Positions 22,577 through 36,000 of a DNA stretch of 64,000 nucleotides are shown here, one piece after another (the first letter of the stretch is position 1; each line of letters opens with the position of its first letter). Below the pieces are notes generated by a model. The model did no database searches. It saw only the letters and a list, made by a program, of their open reading frames with translations, and was not told the DNA's origin. The DNA comes from Phallusia mammillata (Eukaryota > Chordata > Ascidiacea > Phlebobranchia > Ascidiidae): the NCBI GenBank assembly GCA_003260075.1, contig QLIY01000092.1, positions 118,426 through 182,425 on the forward strand, read 5' to 3'. The translations under genes and the position numbers were made by a program.

Positions 22577-23821
22577 AATAAATCAGGGAATATATACCAC
22601 GTTGCAATATTTTACTCGTTGTGCCTGTTGAAATTAATTTGCGATATTTTAAACTGTTTTGAGTTTAATAAGAAAGAATTGAAATTTACAAACAACAAAT
22701 AAAAAAAAACGATATTAGGCAACCACTTCGAGCATGATATTTCATTCATTGGGTTTTTCGACAAAATATATTAACTTTGAGGTAGGCTACATTGCGCTTT
22801 TTTGTCCTTACTTAAAATCGATTACATTTGTTTGAAACCGCCAAGTTTGACCAAATGAATAATAGTTTTTGTTAAAACTCTCAAGCTAAAAAGGTTTAAG
22901 GTCTGGTTGTCTGCTAAGTTGTAGGCTACCTAATCAAGCGTAGCAACCACCATCACTCGAATAAAGTGTCAAAAAATTGATGTTTTTCCTTTTCAACACA
23001 CAAAAACGTTGCGAATGATTCAATCGGAAGAGAAAATCACAAATGAAGCGTTTCTCTGTTTTTCCTCTGCTGAGTGTACTTTAAGGCAAATGAGTCACGC
23101 TTTTATGAAAGCATAGAAAACCGCTCGATTGCCAAATATGGTCACAGCAATGGGGGAATACCCTCCAATGGTAAGGAGAATTTGTTATCTGGCATCGAAG
23201 ATAGTTCCTCGCACTGAGGGCTAAATTGAATACAATACATTACTTGCATTGCACGCCGCGAAGCTGTAATACGCGAAGAAAACAAACAAAAGATGTTTTT
23301 GTGACTAAAACGGTACTTCATATTGTTTAATTAGCGGCTAATTCTCTTATGTTTGGAGGTTAGGTCTGAAATCAACGTTTTTAGATTTTTTTTTTGCAAC
23401 CAAGTTAGTTATTTCTGCTTTGCTGGAAAAAACACGTAAGAACTTATTTACCTGAGTCATGAGTGCCTTCAAATGGTCGGTAATCAAACGATAGAATAGT
23501 AAAAGGAAGTAATACAGGTCCAATTTAAAGCATTTGACAGGTGTCATGTCAGTTAGGTATAATTATTTCAGGAAAATCAGACATCGCTTTTTTAGTCGTA
23601 CAACCAAGTTAGTATATGTGTATTTCACTGGAGCAAAGATGTTATGGACAATGCCTTTGATGCTGTAACTTATTAAAAATGAATGTTTGGTGGTTGGTCT
23701 TTTGCCATTTTTTTATGTTTATTTACATTTTTCTAGTTTTAATTTTTACTTTAAACAAGCGAAAATGCTGCTTTTATCTGACAACTCACTTCATCTGCAA
23801 GCAACAAATCAAAGAATACAT
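22577..23821. other. Intergenic stretch, no gene seen
   Basis: Lies between gene 3 and the integrin start. It holds two AATAAA signals near the gene 3 stop (22577 and 22698). No exon-like sequence was recognised. In-frame Met codons at 23687 and 23765 precede the chosen integrin start. Confidence 0.5.
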
Positions 23822-26800
23822 ATGAAAAAATCTGTACTTCCATTTTATCGACATTTTATCACTGCACTTGTATTCCTGTTTTTATTTGATCTTCGCAATG
23901 TAAATGCCTTTAACTTGGATGCGGAGTTTTCAACGTTTGTATCAAGTCCTTTAGACTATGAAGCATACTTTGGATATTCAGTGGATTATTTTGCAGGATC
24001 AAAGCAGAACTGGTGAGAAACAAAATGTACTAAAAAAAATTATTATTGTGAGAAACTGCGAAATTTGTGAATAAAGAGAAAAGCAAACATTTTTAGGGCA
24101 TTAAAACTAAGTTTTTTTATTCTTTTTATATGATAACTTTTTGATTAGAATAGTACAGATTTGCTTTAATTGTGTTTTTGTTCTAAATAAATGTGCCAAA
24201 AGGTCCTTGTTTATTTTAGGATAACCATTGGTGCCCCCAAGACAAGCACTGGTGGCGAAGTGTACAGATGCAATTATAATCCTGGTTCAAATACAAGCCT
24301 ATGCAAGGTTGTGGCGATTAAAAAAGGTGAACCATTTTGTTTTGGAGTTGATGGGACATCGGTAGTGTTTCAATTTCTAAATGCTTACTCATATTTCCCA
24401 CCTAAAGCTACAAGAGTTAACAAAAAGTATAATTTTAAATCTAAGCCGTTTAAACTGTTATTTGTAGTATTGTAACAATTTTACTTTTATGTACTGTATT
24501 TATTTGATTGTAAGCCGCATCTTTTTGAAGTTTTTTACGCAACAGTTTGTGCAGCTTACAGTCAAGGGCTGGTTACATTTTAATATCATACTTATATTAT
24601 TCTCACACCCCTGATTTTTGTTTTATTTAGCATTTTAAAACTCTTTTGCTTATTGACTTTACATGTCAACGTCTGCTACTGGATAGAATTATTAGTGTAA
24701 ATCATACTTGTTGACAATTAGTTGTACTGTAGCAACAGAAAGAAGTGTTAGAAATGCTAGTATGTATCACCCCAGCATACGGCTTGAAATCAAGGGCTGC
24801 TTACATGTTTTTGACACCTCAACATGTAACTTACAAACGAGTAAATATGGTATTAGTTGTTGATTGCTGTTTTTTTATATTACTACAGTATTTAGGGTTC
24901 TTTCCTGGCTAATGTGGTAAAATTTTGTGCCATAAACATACAATAAAATTGTCATTCAAATAGCAAATACAATACAAATAGCTTATAAATCAAACATTTT
25001 GACCAACATCATCAAAACAATTTGAACTGAATCAGCAAATCTAATCTATAGAGACAGAGCAATACAGAAGAAAAGGTCAACAGTAGTGTAAATAAAGACA
25101 AAACTGTTCAAAGCTTTTTTGTGTTGCATTTATAGAGACAACAAAAACCAATGTGACGCCAATGATGGGGATGACAGTTGCTGTGGGTCGTGGCAGGGAA
25201 CTACTGACATGTGACCCCCAGTATGCACACCTGACAAAAACAGATACACAAGACTTCTACAATCTTATCGGGATTTGCTACTACCTAAAGGACTTTACCA
25301 AGTCAGATCCAGTGTACAGATATAAACCCTGCGTTGGATCAATCACTGCCAGAAATGATGGTGATTTACATACCTACTGCCAAGCTGGGTTTAGCTCCGC
25401 CTTTACCAAGGTTAGTTATGGAATATAGACAAATCTGGCCAATTGCATAATCTGTTTAATTGCATTAAGATCGTTAATTCCAACCTGAGCATGGTAAGAC
25501 TTGTTCAGAATATTGTCTTGGTTATTGCGTAAAAACTTGACAAACTAATTATGCTATTAACTTGATTTGTCTGCATATATATCATATTTGTTGTAAGTTG
25601 AAGTTTATTAAAAAGATTTGAACTTGTCTTGTGAATTTAATTTATCTTTGATGGTTTACACGCTTTCTCCCTTAACCCGCAGGCTAAGTTAATGAAGCCA
25701 TTAGTAATTGGCTTCAGGTGCTATCTTTTCCATCGAAAAAATGGTATTTTTTAGAATTTCAACGCTAACAAATTTAATTTTAACAGGGAAACAAAAAAGT
25801 TTTGCTTGGTGCCGTGGGTTCCTATTACAACCAAGGGTCGTTAATGCTGATTGAAGATTTGTACGACAATATGACAACCTTGCCAAGTCACACTGGTGAA
25901 TTTACCCCTGATGTCCCCCCTGGGTGGGAGGATGAGGCTTACTACCAAATATCATACGACACAAACTTTATGGGTAAGTCTTGTAAATATCAGAGCAATC
26001 AGTCAACAACATAAAAACTAAACTGTAGACAGTGCATACTGTTTTGACCTGTAAGGTCTCTTGAGTGCAGCTGGTGCCAAGACATTGGTCATATAGGCTA
26101 GTGTAGCCAGACTTGAAAGATGTTATCTTTTGTGGTCACTGTGTGTCATTATTGGACTCGTATTGTTTTTGTCCATTATTCTTTTTTTTACTTGGTTAGA
26201 ATTTTACACACCTTATTAAGCCATATCTGCAGTTGGTCTTTGTATTAATGTATCCATTTAAACCCTGAAATGGTTGAAAAACTCTAAAACAAACATTTCA
26301 AAATAAATGAAAAATCAACAAACAACATTTTGATTAAAGCATGCTTGAAAAAACTATAGCATATTGTTTTGATTTATTGCTACTTAAAAAAATATGATTT
26401 TGTAGTGGTTTTATGTATGGTAGATTGTTACTGACATTCTGGCCTTATATTACTTTCCTATTGCCCTGTAGTATTGCCAGACATTCAGGAAGTAATTAAG
26501 TGTTAGTATGGGCAATAGGAAACGTATCATTTAAAATCTGTCAGTTTTACTGAGTATTGGGTTAACACTTGACGAAAAAACTTTAGTAAGATTTAGGCTG
26601 CAATAAGAAACAAAAATACTTTTAAATGTACTTGGTTATTTTTCTGCGAAACTATTATTAAAACAGTCAGCTTAAATTTTGCACACAAACTGTTACCAGC
26701 TTTAGTGTAACTAATTACATGCTTTCCTAAATAAGTATCGTTTAAACCAATTATGCATTCAAATTGTTATTTTAACCAACTAAATGTTCAAATAATTTTT

Positions 26801-28070
26801 GCAATTTTAAGCATGTTTGACTTCATAGCAAAAGTGAAAAACATTTAAAATGTGTTCATTTAAACTTTTACATTTTATTTTTACGATCAATTAAGTTCCC
26901 TTACGGGTTTTCTCATGAGAGCAAAATGATGAATTATGCATGGTTGTGGTTTACCGAAATCCAATCAATTTAATGTAAGCTTCAACACAGTTTATTCCTT
27001 TATAACCAGAGAGAAACACCTTTAAAACTAAATTTTCCATCCAAAGAAACTTTTCTTTGGCAATAATAGGCAAAATTAAAAAAAGAGTATGGAAGTCAGA
27101 ATATAGGCATGAAATGATTTTACTATTTGCTAATGTCAAAAATTTAACATCTCAATATCCAAATTCAGACCTTTACGTTTAAAACCATCAGAAGCGGCAT
27201 TGCTTACTTGCTATGTATGGTAGAATAACAGTTATTCTGGTAAAAGATGGTTATCAAAATCAAGCAAACACATTACACAACAGGAACACCTAAGGCATTT
27301 ATAAAGGTCTGAAGCTTTTACAGTATTGAAACAGCGGGTCTGTAATGTTGCCTAACATGTGAGCCATTCAAGTTTATAGAGCTCTTCGGGCAAGTATTTT
27401 TATTCTGACATTTTAACGTCTGTTACAGGTCTACCCTGATCAAGGCGACCTGTAAGGTATAGGACGTCGGAACGTCAGAATAAACATGCATTTGTCAGAA
27501 GAGCCCTATAAACTTAATATTATGCCTGGCAGCAATAGCTTATACATGAGCCATTCTTCCACCATAATTTTTTTACCTTGTTTTATTTGTGATCAAATGA
27601 TTTAAAATATTTTTCTAGGTTATTCTGTCGTTACTGGGGTTACAATAAGTCAATTGCCGCTGCTTGTCACGAGCGCTCCAAGGAGGTTTGGATATGATTT
27701 GCTGGGTTCTGTGATAATTTATGATGAAAGAATGGAAGCCCCGCTGGCCAATTTCACTGGTGAACAAGTATGTGTGATAACTGCTTACACTACATTGTTT
27801 ACATATAGTAGTTACGCTTGCAATAACACTTGTAACTACCAGACTTTAAACTTTTATACTGCAACAGTACTATTTATTTTGTTTGGTATGCTTAGCGTGA
27901 GTAACCCAGATTCCTAGCTATATTTTTAATACTCTCAATTAAAAATACAGTAAATATCAATTAAATTTCCACCTAACTAAAGGTACAAATTATTTGTAAT
28001 GTGGTAAGGGTTTAGGTCAGCGGTTCCCCTTTTTTGTCGCGACCAAAATACTTTTGTTTATTTTTATTTT

Positions 28071-28141
<71 letters not shown>

Positions 28142-31100
28142 AGTATGTGTGATAACTGCTTACACTACATTGTTTACATATAGTAGTTATGCTTGCAATA
28201 ACACTTACTACCGGACTTTAAACTTTTATACTGCAACAGTACTTTATATTTTGTTTGGTATGCTTGGCATGACTCACCCAGAATGCTAGTTATGTTTTTA
28301 AAACTTACCGTAGTGTGTTTTTTTGTGAAAAATTGTTGTCCCCCCCCCCAAAAACTTATTTTTAGACTGGTGAATACTTTGGTCAAGGACTTGCTGTAGT
28401 GGATTTAAACAATGATGGACTTGATGATGTTATAGTTGGGTCACCACTGTATTCCGATGTCGATCGCAAGAAACCAGAAATAGGAAGAATTTATGTATTT
28501 TACCAAGGAACAGGTGAAACACTAATGCCACTGATAAAACTTCTATATTTTTGCAACAGTCTTAAAACAATGTGATATAAATTATCAAAGTTAATGCAAT
28601 TTGTCTAAGTTTTCAACCTATGTGGTTACATACATATTGAACTAAATTTATTACATTTCAGTTGTAAATTTTATTGGTGGTTGTTTAGTAACGAACTTTT
28701 TTGGCACTAAAAATGTTTCATATTTGCATTTTTAGGAACAAATATATAATGTTGTTAATAAAAGGATTGTTTGCTTAAATAAAGCTATTGCTGCCAGGTA
28801 TAATGTATAAGCCCCCCCCCCACAAAAACTGGCGACCCAACAGAATTTACAGGCGACCCAACTTTGGGCTGTGACCCATAGGTTGGGAAACACTGGTTTA
28901 GGTAATCATAAAAGATCAAACAATATTTTTGCCAAATCCAGACAATTTTTTTGGTCCAAACAGGTCTGGATTAACAAAGGTTTACCGTAGTATGTTTTTT
29001 TGTGAAAAATTATTGGATAAATTGGTTTGAGTCAAGAAACAAATATCTCACATGACCCCACTTTGTTTAGCAAAACTGTAAAGAGCACCTTTGGTTTTAA
29101 GTTGTAAAAACTTATTTTTAGACTGGTGAATACTTTGGTCAAGGACTTGCTGTGGTGGATTTAAACAATGACGGTCTTGATGATGTTATAGTTGGGTCAC
29201 CACTGTATTCTGATGTCGATCGCAAGAAACCAGAAATAGGAAGAATTTATGTATTTTACCAAGGAACAGGTGGAAACCTAATGCTACTAAACAACTTTAT
29301 AAATAATTTTGCAACAGTCTCAAAACCATGTGATATTAAATTATCAAAGTTATTTTTGTTAAAGTTTTTAACCTCTCTGGTTACATACAAATTGAACTAA
29401 ATTTATTACATTTCAGTTGAAAATTTTATTGGTGGTTGTTTAGTTAACGAACTTTTTTGGCACTAAAAATGTTTCATATTTTCATTTTTAGGATGTTTTT
29501 GAAGAACAAATAGATAATGTTGTTAATAAAAGGATTGCTTACTTAAATAAAGCTATTGCTGCCAGGCATAATGTATAAGCGAGTATAACTTATCCAGCAG
29601 TTTTATTGTAAATAATCAGCGTTTCGACGTCCTATACAAGATGCCTTTATGAGAATAATGGCATATCTTGCAAGACAAATTTCTATAAAGTGACAAAGTC
29701 AATTGTTTGCTTGTTTGTTAGTAATCTTACCCATCAGGAACAAAAAATCATTAAAATATGTCATCCTTTTACGTCATGCAAAAGACTTTTAAGATTTTCT
29801 AATATTTTAAAAACCAATTTCATTTAATCGTTTTGAATAGGAGCTGGGTCAAACAATCAAGACAGACATTTGGAGTTTTCCGATCCGATTATCATTAATG
29901 GTAATATTTCTATGGCCAGATTTGGACACACTATTGCAAATCTTGGAGATGTTAACCTTGATTCCTACCCTGGTAAGTTTAAATTTGTTAGTTTGTTTGT
30001 AAAAAAATAAATTTGGTAAATTGAAATTATTTTTTTTTCTTGTACAGAAAGTTATAATTTTTATGACATGTATGATTTTGTCCTGGGTAAAAATTCCAAC
30101 CAAATTTTAAACTGTCTAGTTTTTAAACTCGAAATGATGTATAAATGTGAATAAGCATTAAAATGCATACAAAGTATGAGAAAGAGGCTGTTAAAGTGCC
30201 GACTTTTTTGACTTAGTTTAAATTTATGTCAAATACTGACAATTTTTTGTGCAAATTTTTATTCAGAATACAGAGACATTGTAATTTGCATTTTTTTAAT
30301 ATCCACATTCTTTTTTGGAGGAATACTGGATCAAAACCTAATAAATTAAACAAACTTTATAAATAAATGAAAGTTGTTCTATACAAGCTTGCCCCCTGCA
30401 ACTCTAGAAGCCCAATCTTAATGTTTACGAGCAGCATGGCCTCTTCCAAAGCAAATATCCCACCCACTGTTTGGAATGTCTAACATCTGTACAGTTCATT
30501 GCCACCTACCCAAAGCATGTCAAATATATTTTAGTATGTCCCAGTAGAACATGTCATGTTATCAGACTGTAGTCACACCTTTTTGACAAATGTGTGCGTC
30601 ATGTTATAATTATCTTTGCTTGTCAGTTAAGAAGCGTGATAAAATATCTTGGGTGGTTACTTATTAACAAACTTAAGGCAACCGTGACAAAATTATGTAG
30701 AAAATGCTTAGTCTGGGACACGTTCATTCTTTGTGTTGCTTCCTTGTAATGGGTCCCCTTCTTTGAACTTCTCTGGGTTGATGCTTTCTACCAGTATGTC
30801 CTTTTAAAAAAATATCTAAAAATAAAATTTCAAAAACCTTTTTATCATGACATATTCACATGTGTTTGCAAGCAAAAACAACCATGTTTGTGGATGAAAT
30901 GGTATAGTAAATCGATAAATAGGGTACACAGTATATAAAATAGAAATATATAGGAAAGCAACCTTTCTAGTTTTTAAACAAGGTTGTCAAACATGAAATA
31001 TTGTAAATGATTTAGGTAGTTTTGTACCTTAAACACAATTATCTTCACTTTTAACACAAAACTTTGTGGCAGTAAAGGATATCTATTACACTCTAATTTC

Positions 31101-32123
31101 CTCCTGTATTTTATGTCAACTAGTTTTGAGCTGGTCCAAGTTAAAAAAAACCCCCCCCCCTTTTTAAACAAGGTTGTCAAACATGAAATATTGTAAATGA
31201 TTTAGGTATTTTTTTACCTTAAACACAATTGCCTGCACTTTTAACACAAAACTTTGTGGCAGTAAAGGATATCTATCACACTCTAATCTCCTCCTGTATT
31301 TTATGTCAACTAGTTTTGAGCTGGTCCAAGTTTAAAAAAATATCTGGATTGCAATGGTCTTTTGCAACCAACCGCTAACTTTAGATTTTTAGATTATTAG
31401 ACTTACCAGTGAATAAAATGCCGAGCTGAAATTTAATAAATTTAATTTATTAGAATTTGGGAAATGGTTTCAACATAATTTTAACTTTTTGCCCAGTTCA
31501 ATGATTTTTTTGTAATGTTAAGTTTCTCTCCAGTTTTAATAGCGTTTACTTTTCGTTTTATAAAATTGGTTTTTCAATGCAAAGAAGGCAACAGTAGGAT
31601 AAATTACCCTATCACCTTCTTAAGTAAACCAAGCAAATGATAATTTTCATAAGCGCAACTTTAATTAAAAAGATTACACAATTTTTTTGTACCAACAGAC
31701 ATGATTGTTGCTGCTCCTTATGAGACGAACTCCACAGACGAGTCGACTGACATAAGGTTCGGAGCACTTTACATCTTTAACGGAGGTCCTGGAGGCATTC
31801 AACCGTATCCATCACAAGTCATCCACGGAGCTGACCTTGAAAAAGCTGCAAATTTTCCTCAAGGTCAAAAGATTCGAGGATTGGGATATTCTATGAAGGG
31901 AGGAAAGGATTTGGACGGAAATCAATATCCTGATGTTGTGATCGGATCGTATTTATCGGATAAAGTTGTGGTTATGAGGTAAGTTGTGACGTCAGAATAG
32001 ATTATGCGGGTTCCATACAAGCTTTGTGCAGTCAACAATAACATTTTCGGGAATAGATTAAGACTTAACAAAACGTTGATTGTATGGTTCATATTTATTG
32101 TCTGTGGGTGGGCAGTGCTTGTA

Positions 32124-32203
<80 letters not shown>

Positions 32204-33009
32204 TTGGACCATTGTTTAGTAGATTTTTTAAACTTTGAGAATTTTACTTCTAGCCATTAGATTCCTCTGGGTTTGAGCAAATGCTGCTCACCCCCCCCCC
32301 GTTGGACCATTGTTTAGTAGATTTTTTAAACTTTGAGAATTTTACTTCAACCCATGAGATTCCTCTGGGTTGGAGCAAATGCTGCTCGAGATGGCCGAGT
32401 GGTCAGCGCAAACGCTTTGTGTTCACAAGGATGGGGGTTTGAATCCCACCTCAGTTGCTTGTGTTTTCCTGAGCAAGAAACTTGAGGGCATTGCTTCAGC
32501 CCAGTGGTTTCCAAACTATTATGATGTCACCAACTGCCTGAGTCACAAAAAAACAAATTGAAAATTAGTCAATGAACTTGCAATAAAACAGGCAGCTCGG
32601 CAGTGGACTCATTGTGAGCGCAACACGTTAAAGTCTTGCTTGCGCAATAGGACAGAAATGAAAGTTTTTTTGCTCAGGAAAACACAAGTGTCTAAGAAGT
32701 GACTTCATGTTAAACATATATTTTACATCACAAACTTTTGAATAAATATTCATGTAGTCATAAAAAATTATAGAATGGCAAAACATATGATAAAAAAATG
32801 TCCAACACATTTCAAAACTGGCATTTTGCTAAATTATGTTAGCTAACAAGTTTCACTGGCAAGCCACTTAGCTTTGTCAGTGTTTTATTGTTAGGTCATT
32901 GTTCCTATTATGACTCACAGACATAAGCACCCAAATACTCAGACATGCTACGTCACATGTGTATTAGTTTAGAAACTTTTCTCAAAATTCCAATAAATAT
33001 TAATGAGAA

Positions 33010-33099
<90 letters not shown>

Positions 33100-36000
33100 A
33101 TCTAGAAGCAATTAAAATTAATATTTAACAAGAAAAATAGCATATTTGTCAGATGCCTAATCTGGACAAAAAAATTATTAATTAACTCACTACATAATTA
33201 CATATCAAACAGAAACTTGGCTCTGTATGGTTGTAACAAACAATTACTTTTTGTAGATGATTCGTTTAAAAAAATCCTTGTTTATGAAACATAAAATATT
33301 TTTCTAGGAGATAGGAATGACTGTCTTCCAAAGTTATTATGGGTTACCTTACTGAAGGGGATAGATATTGTTTTTCGGGGGTATTTTTTCCTGTTTCTGT
33401 CCGTATTTTTTTTCTGTCTATCGTTGGTTTGTTCCTCGCGTTTGTTCAAGTAAGAGTGCCTCAAACATTTTCAAATTTACACACATGTTAGGTATTTGTC
33501 CAAATTTGAACCTCCTGAATTTTTTTTCATTTTTTTAGATATTGTATTAGTTTAGGCATTTATGTTTTGTTTTAAAATTATATCCATTGTACAAAATCTT
33601 TGCTTTTAGGGCACGGCCTGTTGTGAAAGTTATTGCTACGGTAACCATCACACCCAACAAAGTTGACCTTGAAACTTTGATGTGTGACCTTCCTGGCTCT
33701 ACAAGGTCAGCATGTTTCCACATAAATACATGCTTCTCATTTACTGGAGAGGGTCTTCCTGGTACAGTGGGTGAGTGTGGTTTTGAATTCGTGATCTTTT
33801 AATTTGACCCTGCAGTTTGCTTAACGACTCCACCGCAAAACATATGCAATATTTAAACATCGCTGCCTGATGTTATGTCAGTGAACCCAATTAATGGATG
33901 AGTCATGTATATTAGAAATGTTGAACTGTATGGTGAAACTAAAGCAAATTTGGATCAAAAATAAAGGGGGTAATATATATCCAAAGGAGCGATTTGACAT
34001 TCCAATAGATTTTCGCTTTTTCAAAATTATACTTTCCAATCCTAGTTTTTTTTGAATTGGGGTAAATGAGGTCAATCAGATTCATCTAAAGGGCAACAAT
34101 CAAGAACCACTACATAAAAACTGTGGATGGGTTTTTAAGTTGTAAGTTTTTGTTATTTTCAAGTTTGCTGCACAGCACCATAGGTAAGGCAACTATCATC
34201 TCTGTGATTAGCACTGTTTCTTGGCCAAGGAGTAGAACCCTTGCAATATAGTCTTCATTGTGCAGTTTCATGCATAGAAGCAGCGATTTAGAAAGTCACT
34301 TTTTTTCTGCAGAAATTTCGTACTCGTATGATGTTGACTCCACCAAGGGGACAGATGAGAAACGATCGTTTTTACTTGATTCCACACCAAGAAATCTCAG
34401 TCTTACAGCTTCCCAGGAGGAATGTGTCCATGAAACTGTTTACGTTAAAGTAAGTTTAATATCTTTCTCATCTATGGTTAGTTGTATGTATCAAAGATTA
34501 AAAAAAATGTTGGCTGTTTTGCAGTTAGCAGTTAATGCACCTCTGGTGGTTAAAATGTTAAACATTGGACGATTGGGCCAAAATTTTGCCGGACTAATTA
34601 TTGGGTCATTATGGTTCTATATTTTGTTAGTTTGGGTGCAGAACCTCTTCGGTTACCCCACTAGCCCTCTAAAAGGGATGAACTAAGTTTAAAATGAAAA
34701 TTTTCTTAGTTTTATCATGAAGGACTTAAATATATTTTCCGAAAAGAATAAGACAAAATGAATAGTTATGGAGAAAAAAATCTGACAAAGTACTCAACAA
34801 AACTTTGTTCTAAAATTGCTTTGTTACATCACAGAAAGACATTCGAGACAAACAGGGTGATATTGCTGTCACGGTTACCTACTGGCTACTTGAAACTCAC
34901 CAACCAGTTGAACCAATCATAGACGAGCTTACCGGTACCACGGCAACCACACAAGCTGCAATTTTCCAAGATTGTGGTGCAGATGAGATTTGTACTCCAG
35001 AACTGACAATTACTGGAAACCTGTAAGTATAAAATCAGCATCTTTTCTCTTGAATAAGATGAATTAGTACAAAACGTTGTACAGAAATGTTATTAAATCT
35101 TTTAAATGTTTCACAGTTGACCATAGAAACAATACAATTGTGAATGATTTTAAAACCTTTGGAAAAATAACAATACATAATGTAGGTTCCTTCTATTTTG
35201 CTATGTTTGAAAAAGACTTTGTTTCACATTTGCAGTAAATGCTTGTAACAAAAATTTGTGCACAAAATCACGCATAATCGTTTAAACCATTTCAATCATT
35301 TTTATTTTAAAATAAAAAAAATCAATATTTTAAAAGCAAACAGAATTTACAAAAAAGTGATACACAGACAATGGTAATTTAAAACTTGATGCACATTTAT
35401 CAAGTTGTATTTAATGCAATAGGGGCCTGCTATGTTAATATTGTTTTATTATCTATATTTTGTTCTTCAGGAACCCTTCAGTAGCATATGTGGGAGCGTA
35501 TACAGAGGTTATTTTGTCAGTTTTGGTTGCTAACAAGGGAGAGAACCCCCCCCCCCGAACCCTTCAGTAGCATATGTGGGAGCGTATACAGAGGTTATTT
35601 TGTCGGTTTTGGTTGCTAACAAGGGAGAGAATGCATATCTTACCACACTTGTCATCCAATATCCTGACAATTCTAGTTTTGTTGGAGTGCAAGAGAACGC
35701 TGTAAGTTGACTTGTTGTCCATTGCTATTTGACAGTTCTTACGATACAAAGACAAATCTGGCGAAATTCTTTTAATTGGATGGGAAGTTTAATCCATGAT
35801 AAAATTGTCTGGTTACATTTATAATCTGGTTAGTTCAGTGGTGGGATTCAGCTAGTTCGCCCTGGTTCTCTAGAACCGTCTCACGCGATCTGGTTAGCAT
35901 TACAGGTTTCTGTCAATGGACTTTTTGTAAAAGAACCGGCTAAAAAATATGACTTTTGTGATAGAACCGGCCAAACAAAATTTGAATCCCGAATTTGGAT

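Larger units (their letters stand above)
28019..28894. mobile_element. hAT-like element with perfect TSD, interrupted by contig fragments
   Basis: Begins CAGCGGTTCCCC and ends GGTTGGGAAACACTG, flanked by GTTTAGGT on both sides (28011-28018, 28895-28902). The block 28072-28821 inside it consists only of C tracts and copies of neighbouring integrin sequence, so the true element is probably about 125 bp. Confidence 0.8.

Noticed and set aside
28366-29269. Tandem duplicated, mutually exclusive integrin exon 6
   Set aside because: The copies are almost identical, with only silent changes seen, and bounded by 10-C tracts. An allelic assembly copy is far simpler than a selected alternative exon.
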